A stretch of DNA of 64,000 nucleotides from Hyposmocoma kahamanoa (taxonomy: Eukaryota > Arthropoda > Insecta > Lepidoptera > Cosmopterigidae). Below, in pieces: positions 12,008 through 23,639 of the stretch. The first letter of the stretch is position 1. Each line of letters starts with the position of its first letter. A model generated the notes under the pieces. That model was not told the DNA's origin. It made no database searches and saw only the letters and a list, made by a program, of their open reading frames with translations. The DNA lies in NCBI RefSeq assembly GCF_003589595.1, contig NW_020656077.1, forward strand, positions 3,928,136 to 3,992,135. The letters are read 5' to 3'. The position numbers and the translations under genes were made by a program.

Positions 12008-12278
12008 CAGAGGGCGTCCTATGGCTATGCCACACAGGGAAAGTACCTTAAATACCGCAGATAGAAAATTTTACAGAAAGAAGACTTCGTTTTGATATTA
12101 AAAACAATTCGAAGATTCGAATTCAACTCGAATTCTTCCGACAGAAATTTATTTAAAAATCTTTGAATGCTGTTTGAATTGTTTTTAAAATCAAAGTTAA
12201 GTCTTCTTTCGGTAAAATTTTCTATCTACGGTAGTTAAGGTACTTTCCTTCCGTGTGGCAGGGCCGGGAGACGCCCTG
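12008..12278. mobile_element. MITE with about 80-bp terminal inverted repeats (M7), TA target
   Basis: The two ends are inverted copies over about 80 bp with scattered mismatches, starting CAGAGGGCGTC and ending GACGCCCTG, directly flanked by TA on both sides. The remaining centre is AT-rich and non-coding. TA flanks and long TIRs fit a non-autonomous Tc1/mariner-type element. No transposase is present. Confidence 0.8.
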
Positions 12279-12429
12279 TATATTCTCTAATTTCTAATTG
12301 AAGACCAAATAATTGGTATGATTTTCTAATACAATTATTATTATTGTTAATCTCACTATCTAGAGTGGGCTAATCCTCTCACGACTACATTGAAAAAAAT
12401 ATTTACGATACTTTTAACACGTCATCGTC

Positions 12430-12560
12430 TTTAATTTACAAGCGATGGTAACCTAGTGGACGAACGGTTGACTCTCAATTAGGAAAGCGACGATTCAAAT
12501 CTTGAAGTTGAATTTGAAGTGACTCCAATTTGTAAGTTGTATACATCTGTGGTTCAAGTA
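12430..12560 (+). mobile_element. Degenerate tRNA-like SINE head
   Basis: GGTAACCTAGTGGACGAACG resembles a tRNA D-arm/A-box and GATTCAAATC a decayed B-box. A related head may lie at 22610. Weak call. Confidence 0.3.
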
Positions 12561-12675
12561 CAGTACAAAACAAAAAAATATGAAGTCTCCATGGACCATG
12601 GGAATCCTCTCTTTAGAAAGCCCCATACCCATTAGTGCGATTGGTAAATTGCAATCACAGAAGTTGATTTAAACT

Positions 12676-12857
12676 GTCTCTGTGGCCGAACGGTTACCAT
12701 GCTGATCTGCCACGCAGAGGTTTCGGGTGCAATGCCCGGGCCGGGAGAAATATTTATTTGGCCTACATTTATTTTTATCGAGAATTTGGGTGTAATTTGT
12801 AGTTGTCTATATATGTTCATGGCACCCGCGATACAGGGTTTCCCTGGTGCGAGCCTC
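12676..12857 (+). mobile_element. SINE-1 copy 4
   Basis: tRNA-like head and body as in the copy at 38631, lacking the microsatellite tail. The B-box region is mutated. Confidence 0.75.
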
Positions 12858-13562
12858 TAAAATAAAATTAACTTTAAGACAGGATAAAACCGGGACAGAT
12901 GCCGCAGTGGTATAGGTGCCTCTTTTTCAAAAAACCTAACTTCCTCAAATCGCAACAAAGAATAATTAGTTTAAATAAGGAGTATAGACACCACTCATCA
13001 AATATCCTGCAGGGCTACGTGTGGAATAGACGCGTTTGGATTGTGCATGCATTTTTTTCCGCGACGAACACGATAAACGGTTTAAAATTTCAGATAGAAG
13101 TATTTACTGTCGCATAATTTTTATTATATAACCATACACTGATTCATTAACTGCGCACAGTATATACTGTATACACAGTATACACACATAGTACACTGTA
13201 TATAGAGTATATTAAAGATTACAAATAAAACATTTTATTACGAATTTTACTATTATATTCTGAAGGGAATCTATCCTTCTTAGTATTTTCATTATGTGGC
13301 GTCTAGCCATATAAGTAGGCATCTATAAAAAAATAGGTTTGCAAAAAGTCAATTTCTTCAAAATTAGTAAATGTTAGATCAATAAAATCAACTATTAATG
13401 TGATGTAAAAGATTAAACCAGTTATTATCCATAGGAATTATTCATGATAAACTAATAATTTTTAAATTAGGAGGCCCTTTCAAAAAGTGAAAAAATCTAC
13501 TCCGGTTTTACCCTAATTTCGAGTTAATAACCTTTCAAATGCAATATTTTTTCTATTTTTTA

Positions 13563-13865
13563 CGATAACAAGTAACGAACGAGTCGTGCGTCACCGTAAG
13601 TGACAAGCCTGTCTATAACAGTTGCAATGCCCCAAGAAGCTTTAATGTCCTGTAACTAAACTTAAGTACGTCTTAAACCAATCTTTGCAATGCAAAATAC
13701 ACTCTTAGTAAATTGTATTAAGAGTGTCGTAGCAATTTAAGTATTGGCTTATTTGTACTTAACTTTAGAGCAAGGGGACTTTAATCGCAAAGATCTGAGA
13801 GGCACTGCCACTGCGCCTGTCGCTCTGAAACATAAGTTGGCAAGTCCCATGTGCCTGTAATTTTT
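13563..13865 (+). repeat. Family A repeat, copy 3 (interrupted)
   Basis: Left part 13563-13645 and right part 13780-13865, split by the MITE at 13646-13779. It is truncated at the right by a family B fragment. Confidence 0.7.
13646..13779. mobile_element. MITE in family A with TTAA-type target
   Basis: A 134-bp element interrupting family A exactly at its GCTTTAAATCGC site. CTTTAA is present on both sides, so the target is TTAA or TTTAA. The ends are imperfect inverted repeats (GTCC... and CTTAAGTAC motifs) and the centre has an inner ACACTCTTA palindrome. A TTAA target suggests piggyBac-type mobilisation, but the TIRs do not prove it. Confidence 0.65.
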
Positions 13866-14000
13866 AGCCGACTTCCAAATAGGAGGAGGTTCTCAATTGG
13901 AATGTATTTTTTGTATGTATGTATGTTAGGCGATAGTTCCCGCATTTGTGAACCGATTTTAATTAGATACTTTTTTTGTTGGAAAGAGGGCAACGCGGAC
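13866..14000 (-). repeat. Family B repeat fragment
   Basis: Terminal 130 bp of family B, starting GCCGACTTCCAAATAGGAGG. It is joined directly to family A on its left and to a GC-rich triplicated segment on its right. Confidence 0.65.
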
Positions 14001-14007
14001 TCCGGCC

Positions 14008-14045
14008 TTCGACCGCGCGGCTGCCGCGCGGCTGCCGCGCGGGGT
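14008..14045 (+). repeat. GC-rich 11-bp tandem repeat
   Basis: Roughly three units of GCGCGGCTGCC in an otherwise AT-rich context. Confidence 0.7.
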
Positions 14046-14075
14046 GAGTGCGGTCAAATTCGTGTCGAAAAAATG

Positions 14076-14150
14076 TGCCGATGAATTTACAGGCCTCAGA
14101 TCTTTGTGATTTAAGGCACTGAGTGGCACTGCGACTAGTACGGACTGCTT
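14076..14150 (-). repeat. Family A repeat fragment
   Basis: Reverse-strand fragment covering the first internal stem-loop region (CCTCAGATCTTTGTGATTTA...). It faces the plus-strand copy at 13563 across the family B fragment. Confidence 0.6.
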
Positions 14151-14539
14151 TTATTATAATACCGCGTAAAAAGATGTTTCATGAAATTTTAATAAAGCCA
14201 TAGCTAAATACACTATTTGTAATATGTACCTACAATAATCTTAAGGCTTTAGTAAATAGGGTTGGAATTAGTTTAATTTATTCAGATTTTTGTCATTTGC
14301 TGTGCCCGTACAGGGTCCATAATGAACTTAATTTATATTACCTACCACCTTGTATATAACATTATGGTATGCAATAAAGTATTGAGTATTAAGTCGTCTT
14401 CGGAATCGAGGAGCTAAAAAAACTATTGCGTTAAAACTATGAATTTTTATTACACTATACTGAGATTATATAAGTTCAGTTCACCGAACGTACTCAGGCT
14501 GCCAAAATAATAAAAACGAATTTCGAGTTCTGGAATATT

Positions 14540-14865
14540 TGCGATTGCAAACGGCGACGTTAGCAGCGATACAAACGCGGGTTTGTGAAACGCGCGATTG
14601 CATCGCAACACTTGCTATTTATAATGCAAACGCGCAACTGCAATGGTGCAGTCGTTTGTGTTGAATCATTAAAAAGGTGTATCACGTTTGCATCGTGATT
14701 ACATCGCGTTTGCGTCGCAATTGTATCTCGATTGTCGCTCGTGTAACAGTTGCAATGGCACTAAGAGCTTTAAATCACAAAGACCTGAGGCGCACTGCCA
14801 TTGCGCCCGACACCCTGAGACAAAATTTGACAAGTCCCATGTGTCCGTAATTTCACCAGCAAGCG
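14540..14865. repeat. Decayed M3-like MITE joined to a family A fragment
   Basis: 14540-14745 is rich in GCAAACGCG/GCGTTTGC motifs like the TTA-flanked MITEs at 36608 and 44110. At its right end, ...CGTGTAAC runs straight into family A sequence (14740-14865) at CAGTTGCAATGGCAC. The junction fits insertion of an M3 element into family A followed by decay. Confidence 0.5.
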
Positions 14866-15099
14866 TCTGGCAATGTTTTTTGTTGGATACAAGCAACCGG
14901 CAATTAGGAGCGAATATTCTATTTTGATACAATGGTGCTATTTTCTTACGCTATTTTGATTTGTAAGAAATTGTAAATTAATAAATTTATATATTATTAC
15001 TACGTTATTATGTACAGTTAACAGCACATCACATCAAGTGTACATCAAGTTGTACATTTTTATTCGTATATTTATCGCCTTCATTGCAAAATATCGAAG

Positions 15100-15143
15100 A
15101 GTGCTGACTCGGGGTCCTGATTCCGGGACCCCGAGTCAGCACT
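15100..15143. repeat. Perfect GC-rich 18-bp hairpin
   Basis: AGTGCTGACTCGGGGTCC is followed after 8 nt by its exact complement. It is GC-rich in AT-rich surroundings. No transposon ends or coding frame explain it. Confidence 0.85.
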
Positions 15144-15149
15144 TGGGCG

Positions 15150-16200
15150 CTTTCCGAGCAATTCAGAACATTTCGAGTTAAACTTTCGATTCGGATTCGG
15201 ATACGATATCGTTATCTAACAGCGTTTACGAAGTTAGTCGGTGAAACAGATGACACGAAAAATGAAAATCCTTTTTTAAAATAGGAATACATTAGTCTTG
15301 CATTAAAATAAATTGATAAAATTTAACAAAATCCACTATATTTAAAATAATATGAGATTTCCATATTACATTCTTGCTTTGTAAGCAATAAGGTGTTCGA
15401 TAACTTTCATTGAGAGAAGTTCGGTTTCGGTTCGAAGTTCGTTTGACGTTCGATACATGATGACAAAAATGAAAAGATATCAAATCGAATCGATCGACTA
15501 TTGAGTTATCGTAAGGTTCAGAATCGATCCCCATCCATCAATGTGTAGCTTGATGGGCTGCTGTCTTTATTTTACTATCGTTTAAAGTAATATTTTATTA
15601 TACTTTTGCGCTGATAGCCTTAATTGAGGCTACATATAATATGTTATTGATACTTTGATATTCCGAAATATAACTAAGATTATTTTTTACACACTGTATC
15701 ATTCATGTAAAAAAGATACAGGGTAATAGATTCTTTTACGAAAATTGTTTTTGTTCTTCGTCTACGCTAGGTCACAGAAGAATTAAACTGCTTAAATGTC
15801 TTTAGTCAAAGGATTACATTTGTAAAGTTTTATACTGTGACAATCTGTGAATTCCTAAGGCAAAAATAATACAATCCCGGACACACGGAAATAATAAATG
15901 TTTGCATTTGAAAAGAATTCCGTAATTATTGTCAACCATGATTATTACTCAACACGGGACAGTGAAAATAATCAACATTGCATGCGAACTGCATAGGCAA
16001 AAAATCAATGTCCGGGAAGATCGAACTTAATGCAGGCAGGAATGATTGATAGTCACGCGCGCACTTACGCGTGCCTATGCGCCCACGCATGTTTTCAAGT
16101 TTCTTGACATTTCGTGAGGGATATGATTATACCTATCGGTGACGTGAAACTTCATTGTGTCACATACGCAGTCTGGAAATTTAATGTATTTGCTATATGC
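15150..16200. other. Intergenic, no recognised feature
   Basis: AT-rich. Short tandem-like TTCGGTTTCGGTTCGAAGTT sequence near 15420. No gene seen. Confidence 0.5.
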
Positions 16201-16204
16201 TCTA

Positions 16205-16275
16205 CTATGGACTTGTCGCTTAACACCAGGCGCCCGATTTGTTCGCCCTGTCACTTGATATAATAAAAAAAATGG
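16205..16275 (-). repeat. Family A repeat fragment
   Basis: Terminal 70 bp only: GTCGCTTAACACCAGGCGC... to CACTTGATATAATAAAAAA. Confidence 0.6.
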
Positions 16276-16701
16276 ATGTGTAATAGAAGAAATAACCACA
16301 AATAATCTATTTTCACTTTGTATAACAACATTTGGTATCATTTCTAAGGATATAATCACTCACTTTATATAATCAACAAAAGGCATAATTTCAACGTGTA
16401 TAATGAACCTTCAGTATAATAAATATTAAATATAATGATTAAGTGATTACTACCAGTATAATGTATTAAATAACACAATATTTCGTTTTACGAATAGTTG
16501 AAGAGGATAGAAATTTATTAGGGGTTTCTTTTTATATTCATGTATTTTTTTATTGTGTAATTTTTCTGTCGTCGTCTTTCAGATCACCAATATAAATATT
16601 ATATATAGAAATATTTGTCCTTTACCAATGAAATAGATGCTTCCATACACGTATAGATACTGGAAAGCTGGAGCGTAAAGTAAATCATGAGAGATGTGCG
16701 A

Positions 16702-16843
<142 letters not shown>

Positions 16844-16989
16844 AAAATGGTATTCCAATAAATTTTTTCAGGATTTTCATACTTTAGTGTTTGTAAGTAT
16901 AATATATAAATTAATTTCCTTTTCGACCCATATTTTGATACATTTATTGTATTTAGTTTTTTGTTAAATAAATTATACACTCTGCCTGA

Positions 16990-17657
16990 TTCTAACGGAA
17001 ACCGAGGCACAGATGGAGTAATGTCTTCTTTTTTAGTTCACAACACTACGGTTTTGGAGAAGTATTTCGGAGTGTTGATGTAGTGTAATCGATAACAAAT
17101 AAAGCTGTCTAACACTTAGCAAATTCACTTCCTTGTTCAAATTTTCCGTCGGGAATAATTTAGGTTTAAAAAGGCAAATTTTTAAGAGTATCCTTTGAGC
17201 TTTATCAAATTCCATCAGTATTGAAACATATGTATGTCTATGTCACTAAATATCGTCGAAAGAAAACTCTATAAAGCGTTGTTTACCTTCATCTCTCTAT
17301 TTCTATATCCGCTAGTACAACACTCGGAACAATGCTGTAAGAGGGATCAGACACAATCGTAAGATAAGTATCTTAGTTCTCACGAGATTTACAGTGTTAC
17401 GAGGACATTGTTATCAGTTACTTGTATTTAAATATCTGCAATTGTTGTTTTTCTTTAACGCTTGTTCATAGCTACATTGGCTTGAGTTATAAACCTCGAA
17501 AATAAAGCAACTTAGCAGATTATTAAGTAGTTAATAAAGTGATTAAGTTATTAAGCTTCGTTAATTTTGAGGACCCTGTAATTATTATTACTCCTTTGTC
17601 AATATAAGACAACATCACATTCGTTGCAATAATCCTAAAGTAAACTATAGCACCTGT
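16990..17657. other. AT-rich intergenic sequence, no gene seen
   Basis: No repeat with a partner in this window and no supported coding frame. Confidence 0.5.
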
Positions 17658-17708
17658 ATTATGAAAATCGGAAACAACGACGGTATCACAAACACCCAGA
17701 TTCGAGAC
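17658..17708 (-). mobile_element. SINE-2 tail fragment
   Basis: Reverse complement of the TGGGTGTTTGTGGTACCGTC tail found at 23590 and 52085. Confidence 0.5.
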
Positions 17709-17724
17709 AATATATAAAAGTTAA

Positions 17725-17965
17725 AGGCTGAGTGAAGAAAAGCTTTCACAGATTTCTCACAGATGGCGCTACGGTAAAAACATCATTAAAACCAAAAACA
17801 AATGTCTTCAACAAACACCATAGGAAAATTCCTAAGGTCCGCTAGTTCGTACCGTAGCGTAACTGGCATTGCGTCTATCACGATTTTCTGGAAGACGTTG
17901 GTTCGAATAGAAGGATTTTTTTCTAAATGTTCGATCTTTGTATTAATAATTATTACAAACTAGTG
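17725..17965 (+). mobile_element. SINE-3 copy 1
   Basis: Shares CACAGATGGCGCTACGG and the TTCGATC...TATTAATAATTATTA tail with copies at 21835 and 45232. The 58480 copy shows that the family's head is a tRNA. This copy retains GTTGGTTCGAAT as a decayed B-box. Confidence 0.65.
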
Positions 17966-18029
17966 GAGTAATTTCACAAAAATAATAGATTATCATTGTG
18001 TTCAAACATTCAATAAACTTAAGATTTAA

Positions 18030-18135
18030 AAAGTTCGTTTCTAAACTGACCCGGCCGGGAATCGAACCCGGTACCTCAGAGATGGTGACACCATGTAAAC
18101 CGGTGTTAAAACCAATAGACCTCGGAGATCGTCAA
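18030..18135 (-). mobile_element. SINE-2 head fragment
   Basis: Carries GGGAATCGAACCCGG on the plus strand, the complement of a B-box, and a tRNA-like head. Same family as 23483. Confidence 0.65.
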
Positions 18136-18446
18136 ATAATGTTATAACCAAATTAAAACTATTATTGCATAGGGCCCAAGGTATTAAAAAATATGTTTAA
18201 AAAAAGTGGTGTTCGTTAAAGTATATAGTTCGTTATAGTTATTTCATCATTAAAATTGATATAAAAAATCGAAGAAACTCAAAGAACAAAAACCTTCGAG
18301 GCAGTTGAACTCCTCGCATCCTCATTTGATGCATATCAGTAAGAAATCTGATAAAAAGTTAAATGAGACTAAATCTGGTGAATATGGAAAGTGTGGCTAT
18401 ATATAGTTCGTATCATAATTTGACAAGTTTTGATGTTCTGATACTC

Positions 18447-18521
18447 GAAATTCCGTTTTCACCAATGATGTTATATGCATATAAGATCATCATCAGAAAT
18501 CAGATCAGAAAACGGAATTTC
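18447..18521. repeat. Imperfect 75-nt hairpin with perfect 14-bp base
   Basis: GAAATTCCGTTTTC at 18447-18460 pairs exactly with 18508-18521. The interior has a second palindrome centred on ATATGCATAT. The size resembles a miRNA precursor, but the bulges and the asymmetric 3' side argue against one. Confidence 0.6.
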
Positions 18522-18524
18522 TTC

Positions 18525-20470
18525 TTCTCTTCCTTCTTCTCCATCTTCAAAAAATATATCAACCTCACATAACTATTCTATTATTTATTATAAAATAGAA
18601 ATCCCAGTTGCTTAGTAACCAGTTCTGAATTAAGAAATAAAAGTAAATTCCGAAGAATGTTTTTATTAAAACTCAAAGCCACATATTTATCAAATCGTAC
18701 AAAGAAATTAAATTGATGCTTCAAGATTGGTTACGTTAAGTAGCCATTCGTTAGGTCTCCATAATCAATGTATGGGAAATTGTAAAGGCAATTACTCTTA
18801 CGTATGCAATTTTATCAGCTGACATCGGAATTTTGAGATCAATATTATATATTTCAAAGAGTATTTATTTATTGCGATACTAAACAACCCTCCCAAACCC
18901 AAACCAAACATTTCACTCCGCCATCTAAGACCCTGACTAGACGCAGACGACATGCCAATTAATATTCTTTAAATTTCAGGTTTACTAGCATAGCACTACA
19001 CTACAGCTTCAGTAAGCTAATTGGACCAGGGGAAGCAGAATCACGACAAAGTCTGTCTGCACTTTACAGACTCCGTCCGTACTACCTGTTGTGGTGAACT
19101 AGTCATTATTAATTGATAACTTTATGTTGCCGGATGCAAAGTCGGTAAAGGATGACAAGCAATAATCTCAAACCTCGCACTTGGTTTGGAATTTAAAAAT
19201 TATATGTTTTCATAAACCTTCTGAATTCTAGGGGAACGCCATATCACAAGAGTTTTTCCCACAGTCCGTAATTTTACAAATATCCTCACACGGCCGCTTA
19301 CCACCGACAGCCACACACCGGCCACATCCTATCTTATTAACAATTGGCCAATTACTTTATGACAACCGATTTTTTGCTGTGCATTGATCTATTTTCTTAG
19401 TGCACAGGTGAAGTCACGGAGCAAAGAAAGCTGCCTTCGGATATCTTTACAGTATTAGATACGACATGCAAAGCTTAAAATATTCAGGGCAAGTCTTTCT
19501 TGGAGCCTATATATTATTACCAAAAGCGCTATTATTTTAAAAATTTTTGGAATCCTTCTAGAACTTTTGTTTTACTACTCTTGCCAAGTTGCAAGTGAAG
19601 ATTATTCTTTACTAAAAAATAGAACAAAATGAGAACAAAATAAATAATTTGATCAAAGATTTCTAATTTTAGGTTCGTCTTTCGTGCGTTCTGTACGCGT
19701 TATAGATAGGATTGATACCTTCTTCCGAAACCTCGTAATAATTAAAAATAAAATGCGTTAAATCAAAATAAAGCTGTCATATTTTCATTTACCGTCTTTC
19801 TTTTACATACACGAGAATAAAATATAATTGATAGGTGCACATAAAAATCTAGAACAAAATAAAATAATCCCAGGATTTCCGAAGGACTTGTTATACACTT
19901 CATGTATTCTTGACGTTTAGGTAACTATACGTCGCCTATTCCGATCTCTTTTAATTAAAGATATTTCTTCGAAAATAATCTGAACAAAGCAAATATATTT
20001 ATAGAGTATACCTACTAATTATATAAACAATATTAATCAACAAAGTAATTACTTATTTAATTAAAACAAACATTTTTAGAAATAAAAACTTCTCGGAAAA
20101 AACAAGTCTCATTACGTATTATTTTGTTAATAAAAATAAAACAAAGGTTCTAAAATAGGCATAATAAATGAAAATGTAATTATTTTACTCCTAATTAACT
20201 TAAAAAACGATGAATTTTTGCGAGCTACCAAATAATATCCTGATAAGGCCCCGAGTTGATAGACGCGGTGGCAGAATATTGCTTATTATAAGCAAACCCC
20301 GAAGGCGCATCTAGCATTTGCCGGTATTTCATAAACATAGCTAAACGTCCAATGAACACTACGCCAACTGAAGTTTTGGTCATTTTCTAATTTTAATCTA
20401 AATAGCCTTATTTACTCAGTAATAAGTATCATACTCCCAGAATTTCGTTAAAAAAAAAGAAATAAACAAA
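18525..20470. other. AT-rich intergenic sequence, no gene seen
   Basis: No supported frame. A TTTAAATTTCAG acceptor-like site near 18980 has no convincing exon after it. Confidence 0.5.
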
Positions 20471-20475
20471 ATTCG

Positions 20476-20625
20476 GAGAGCATAATATTAGTAAAAATTA
20501 TTTATATTTGTGAAAAAAAAATTAAGAAAGAAAATTCTTTACTAATATTGTGGCCACGGAATTTTGTTTTTAGTTTCTTAAATTTTTTTCACAAATATAA
20601 ATATTTTTTACTAAATTATGCTCTC
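20476..20625. repeat. Fold-back element, about 52-bp arms
   Basis: Arms 20476-20530 and 20574-20625 are inverted copies (GAGAGCATAATATTAGTAAA... and ...TTTACTAAATTATGCTCTC). The 43-bp spacer itself contains a further inverted piece of the flank. Non-coding and AT-rich. Confidence 0.75.
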
Positions 20626-20726
20626 TTTCTTAATAAAGTTTTTTCATGTTTTTATGTTAGAACCAATCAGAAGATGATATTGATGATCTAGAAGCAAAAA
20701 TCGTATATTTCTATATACATTTAATT

Positions 20727-20992
20727 TAGAATAAGAATACTTTATTGCGTAAGCACCGAGACACACATGGTCTTAAAATTAAAATACAATATTGTAAACT
20801 TTAAACTAAAATACAGTACTTACAACAAAAGTTAAAATATAATTATAAAAAATAAAAAAAATGAACGAAGTACGCAAGCGGGATTTGCTCAAGTATTAGC
20901 TACAGGCTGATAGATTTTCAGCCTGTAGCGCTGGTTTTCAGCAAGCCCGATGTGAGTGAAGCACGGACTCGAGCGCAAATAAAACAAATATA
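20727..20992 (-). mobile_element. LINE 3' end fragment (family F), copy 1
   Basis: On the minus strand it ends ...CGCAATAAAGTATTCTTATT, a non-LTR 3' end with a hexameric TTCTTA-type tail instead of polyA. About 265 bp are shared with 53363. Only untranslated sequence is left, so the clade cannot be told. Confidence 0.65.
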
Positions 20993-20999
20993 TGTGCGT

Positions 21000-21830
21000 G
21001 AAACTTGGTTATACTAAAATGTTTGCACTAAATATATAATACGAATACATAGATAAATAAAACAGCAAAAGTGTAAGCTAATTTAATTACTTAATTAATA
21101 GATTTATACATATGTTATATGAAGATGTTATATTAATATTGTGTGCTGTAAGTAATAAATAATGTGTGAGAAATAAATAAACATTTCGAATGTTACTTGA
21201 AGACGTCGATCCTTCTTCTATTTACCGCTAGATATTTTATTTGAGAGACAGAGAAATTTACCATAATTTACAAAAACGTCTGTTACGAAAAGTACAACGT
21301 CGGTTCAAATATGTTTCATTAAAATATGAAGTACGCTCTCGTTGTGACCTCCGTTAGAATGCAATTTCCATTACGTCTAAAGACTATACGACGGCGGGAC
21401 GAAGCAACGTGAAATCAATAGTGGGCTTTGATTATGCGATTCTCACATCGCGATTGCGTCCCACATAAGGTAATGCACTTGAAAATTTGAATTCATAAAT
21501 CGCATTAACATTTGCAGCTATCACAAACTTGTCAGTTTCGATAACACTGCAGTATCCAATCTTGTCAGCTTCTATAAATCGTATTTCTGACATTTAATTT
21601 ATTTTAACCATTGACATTTTATTTTATTTTACTATTAATTGTGGCTATTACATATAATAAATAAACTATATAAATATTTATTAATTCTCCTTCCAGCGAA
21701 TTCTATCGAACTTCACCTGTCAAATTTTTAGTAAAAAACGCGTGTCTTCCTAACGTGACATTGGCGGAATCATCGATTGGATCGATTGAGCTATAACACT
21801 ATAAAGCTGAAGATGAAGGATATCTTTTAA
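21000..21830. other. AT-rich intergenic sequence, no gene seen
   Basis: No repeat partner or coding frame supported. Confidence 0.5.
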
Positions 21831-21834
21831 AGAT

Positions 21835-21950
21835 CATGATTGGAACACGTTGGTTGGCACGAAGACGTTGGTTCGAATCCACCCGGATCGATAGATTTTT
21901 TCCTAAGTGTTCGATATTTATATTAATAATTATAATCAGCGTTAAATTAT
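21835..21950 (+). mobile_element. SINE-3 copy 2 (3' half)
   Basis: GACGTTGGTTCGAATCCACC (B-box match) followed by the family tail. It abuts a family A copy. Confidence 0.6.
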
Positions 21951-21957
21951 CCACAAC

Positions 21958-22165
21958 AGTAGAGCTTTTCGTGTTCGAAAAGTTCGTCCAGAGAAGTACT
22001 ACCACCGTATTATTTTTGCCGCCAAACAGTAATGTGAGCATTACTGCGTTCCGGTTTTAAAGGATATAGGGGCTGGTGAAACGACAGGCACATGGAATGG
22101 GCGCTGTGGATAAGCATGTCGCTTACCACCAGACACACGAATTCTTCGACCCTTCAATTAATATA
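21958..22165 (-). repeat. Family A repeat, internally deleted copy
   Basis: Contains the GTAATGTGAGCATTAC stem-loop and both termini but lacks the first stem-loop block. Confidence 0.65.
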
Positions 22166-22609
22166 AAAAAAGAGATGAAAATGTACACTGGTCGGTACTA
22201 CAACTATCGAATGTCAATACACTATGTCGAAACAATATAAAATTGCCATTAACCGGAAGAATAACCCTAATAACACGCGTCAATGGCACACGCTAAAGCC
22301 TAACTCAACCGAAGACAAAAAAGAGACATTGTTAACGCAATTCGCATTGAGAAACGAAGGAAAACAACAGGCATAAAGTGCTATGTAAAAAGACTACTGT
22401 CCCATCCATTGTTCTGTGGTTCCCAGAAACTTGATGCTTCCTATTCTGTTGTTATTCTCGTCGGTTTCAAAATTTATATGTATTTATTTGCTTGCTTCTA
22501 AACAGAGTGTAGTGTAAATGAAATGAAGTGCACAGATCACTTTAAACTATACTCTGTTTTACAAAACTCTTCACAATATTAAATCTAAATTACTTTTTAC
22601 ATCAGTCTG

Positions 22610-22766
22610 TATATGATGGGGAAACGATTGCTTCTCAATCGAGATGTCCACTGTTCGAATTCCTGTGGCGGTATTTTTTTTTTTTTTTTTTTTTTTTTTA
22701 TGACTTTAAGTAACGGGACGAACAAGTCGTGTGCCTGATGGTAAGCTACACGCCTGCCCATAACAG
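22610..22766 (+). repeat. tRNA-like fragment, T-run and family A start
   Basis: 22610-22670 resembles a SINE head (TTCGAATTCC as a decayed B-box). A 26-T run (22674-22699) then leads into the first 70 bp of family A (22700-22766). A short ATGT tetranucleotide array follows (22767-22793). Confidence 0.55.
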
Positions 22767-22799
22767 TATGTATGTATGTATGTATGTATGTATCTATTA

Positions 22800-22960
22800 C
22801 TTTGTGAATTTTTAATACCTCTCGCTAACAGTGAAAAAAACCTTCGTAATGTAAGGTTTACAACCCTTGAAAAACTTTTAACATCCCCAACCCTCATAGT
22901 GTAAGCCCTCTGCTAAAAGGACACCGTGCCCAGAAGTAGAACGTGTAAGGGATAGATGAC
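22800..22960 (+). mobile_element. Decayed LINE 3'-UTR-like segment
   Basis: ACATCCCCAACCCTCATAG and GTGCCCAGAAGTAGAACG resemble the 3' region of a common lepidopteran RTE-type LINE (CCCAGCAGTGGGAC). Very diverged. Confidence 0.35.
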
Positions 22961-23011
22961 TGTAGGGTACTGGTGTTAACCGGAAGAGTATTTCTTTTCA
23001 TTTTGTTTATT

Positions 23012-23185
23012 TATTTATTAGTGACGGGACGAAAAAATCGTGTCTAGTGATAATCAACACGCCTGGCCATAATTGTTGCAGTGCCAGCCAGAGTTTTAAA
23101 TCACAAAGATCTGACGGGCACTGCCACTGCCACACCCTGAGACATAAGTTGACAAGTCCCGTGTGCCTGTAATTTCACAATTCCA
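23012..23185 (+). repeat. Family A repeat, 5' half
   Basis: From GTGACGGGACGAAAAAATCG through the first stem-loop to TGTGCCTGTAATTTCACAA. Confidence 0.7.
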
Positions 23186-23482
23186 GGCACATGTATCAAT
23201 CAAAACAGGTGCTGTCTGTACATGCTAGCAATCAAACCGAATTTGTTGAAATTTCAATTTTGTTCTGTTAGGTAATGAAGCAGTTCTAAAAAAAAGCGCA
23301 CATAAGAAACAAATTGTTATAGTAATAGATCTTCTTCCACTATGCGTATAATAAACACTATGTCTGTACAAATATGTATAAAACAACACCATTACCTTCA
23401 AACATTGTCATGATTATTTCATGTTGGTATTATAAAATTATAGTTTAGAGAATTACCGCCCTTATAAATAATAAATGTGATG

Positions 23483-23625
23483 ACCCCTACGGTCGGGTGG
23501 CTTTCACACGGTTTTCATGGTGTCGCTATCTCTGAGGTCCCGGGTTAGATCCCCGGCCGGGTCAGTATACGAACTAACTTTTCTATATTATATCTTGGGT
23601 GTTTGTGGTACCGTCATTGTTTCTT
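23483..23625 (+). mobile_element. SINE-2, best copy
   Basis: Head with GGTCCCGGGTTAGATCCCCG in the B-box position, then the TGGGTGTTTGTGGTACCGTC tail. It runs directly into a family B fragment. Confidence 0.7.
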
Positions 23626-23639
23626 TTGTAAAACGATTT

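Noticed and set aside
22800..22960. A conserved coding exon
   Set aside because: Its resemblance is to the untranslated 3' end of RTE-type LINEs, not to protein sequence.
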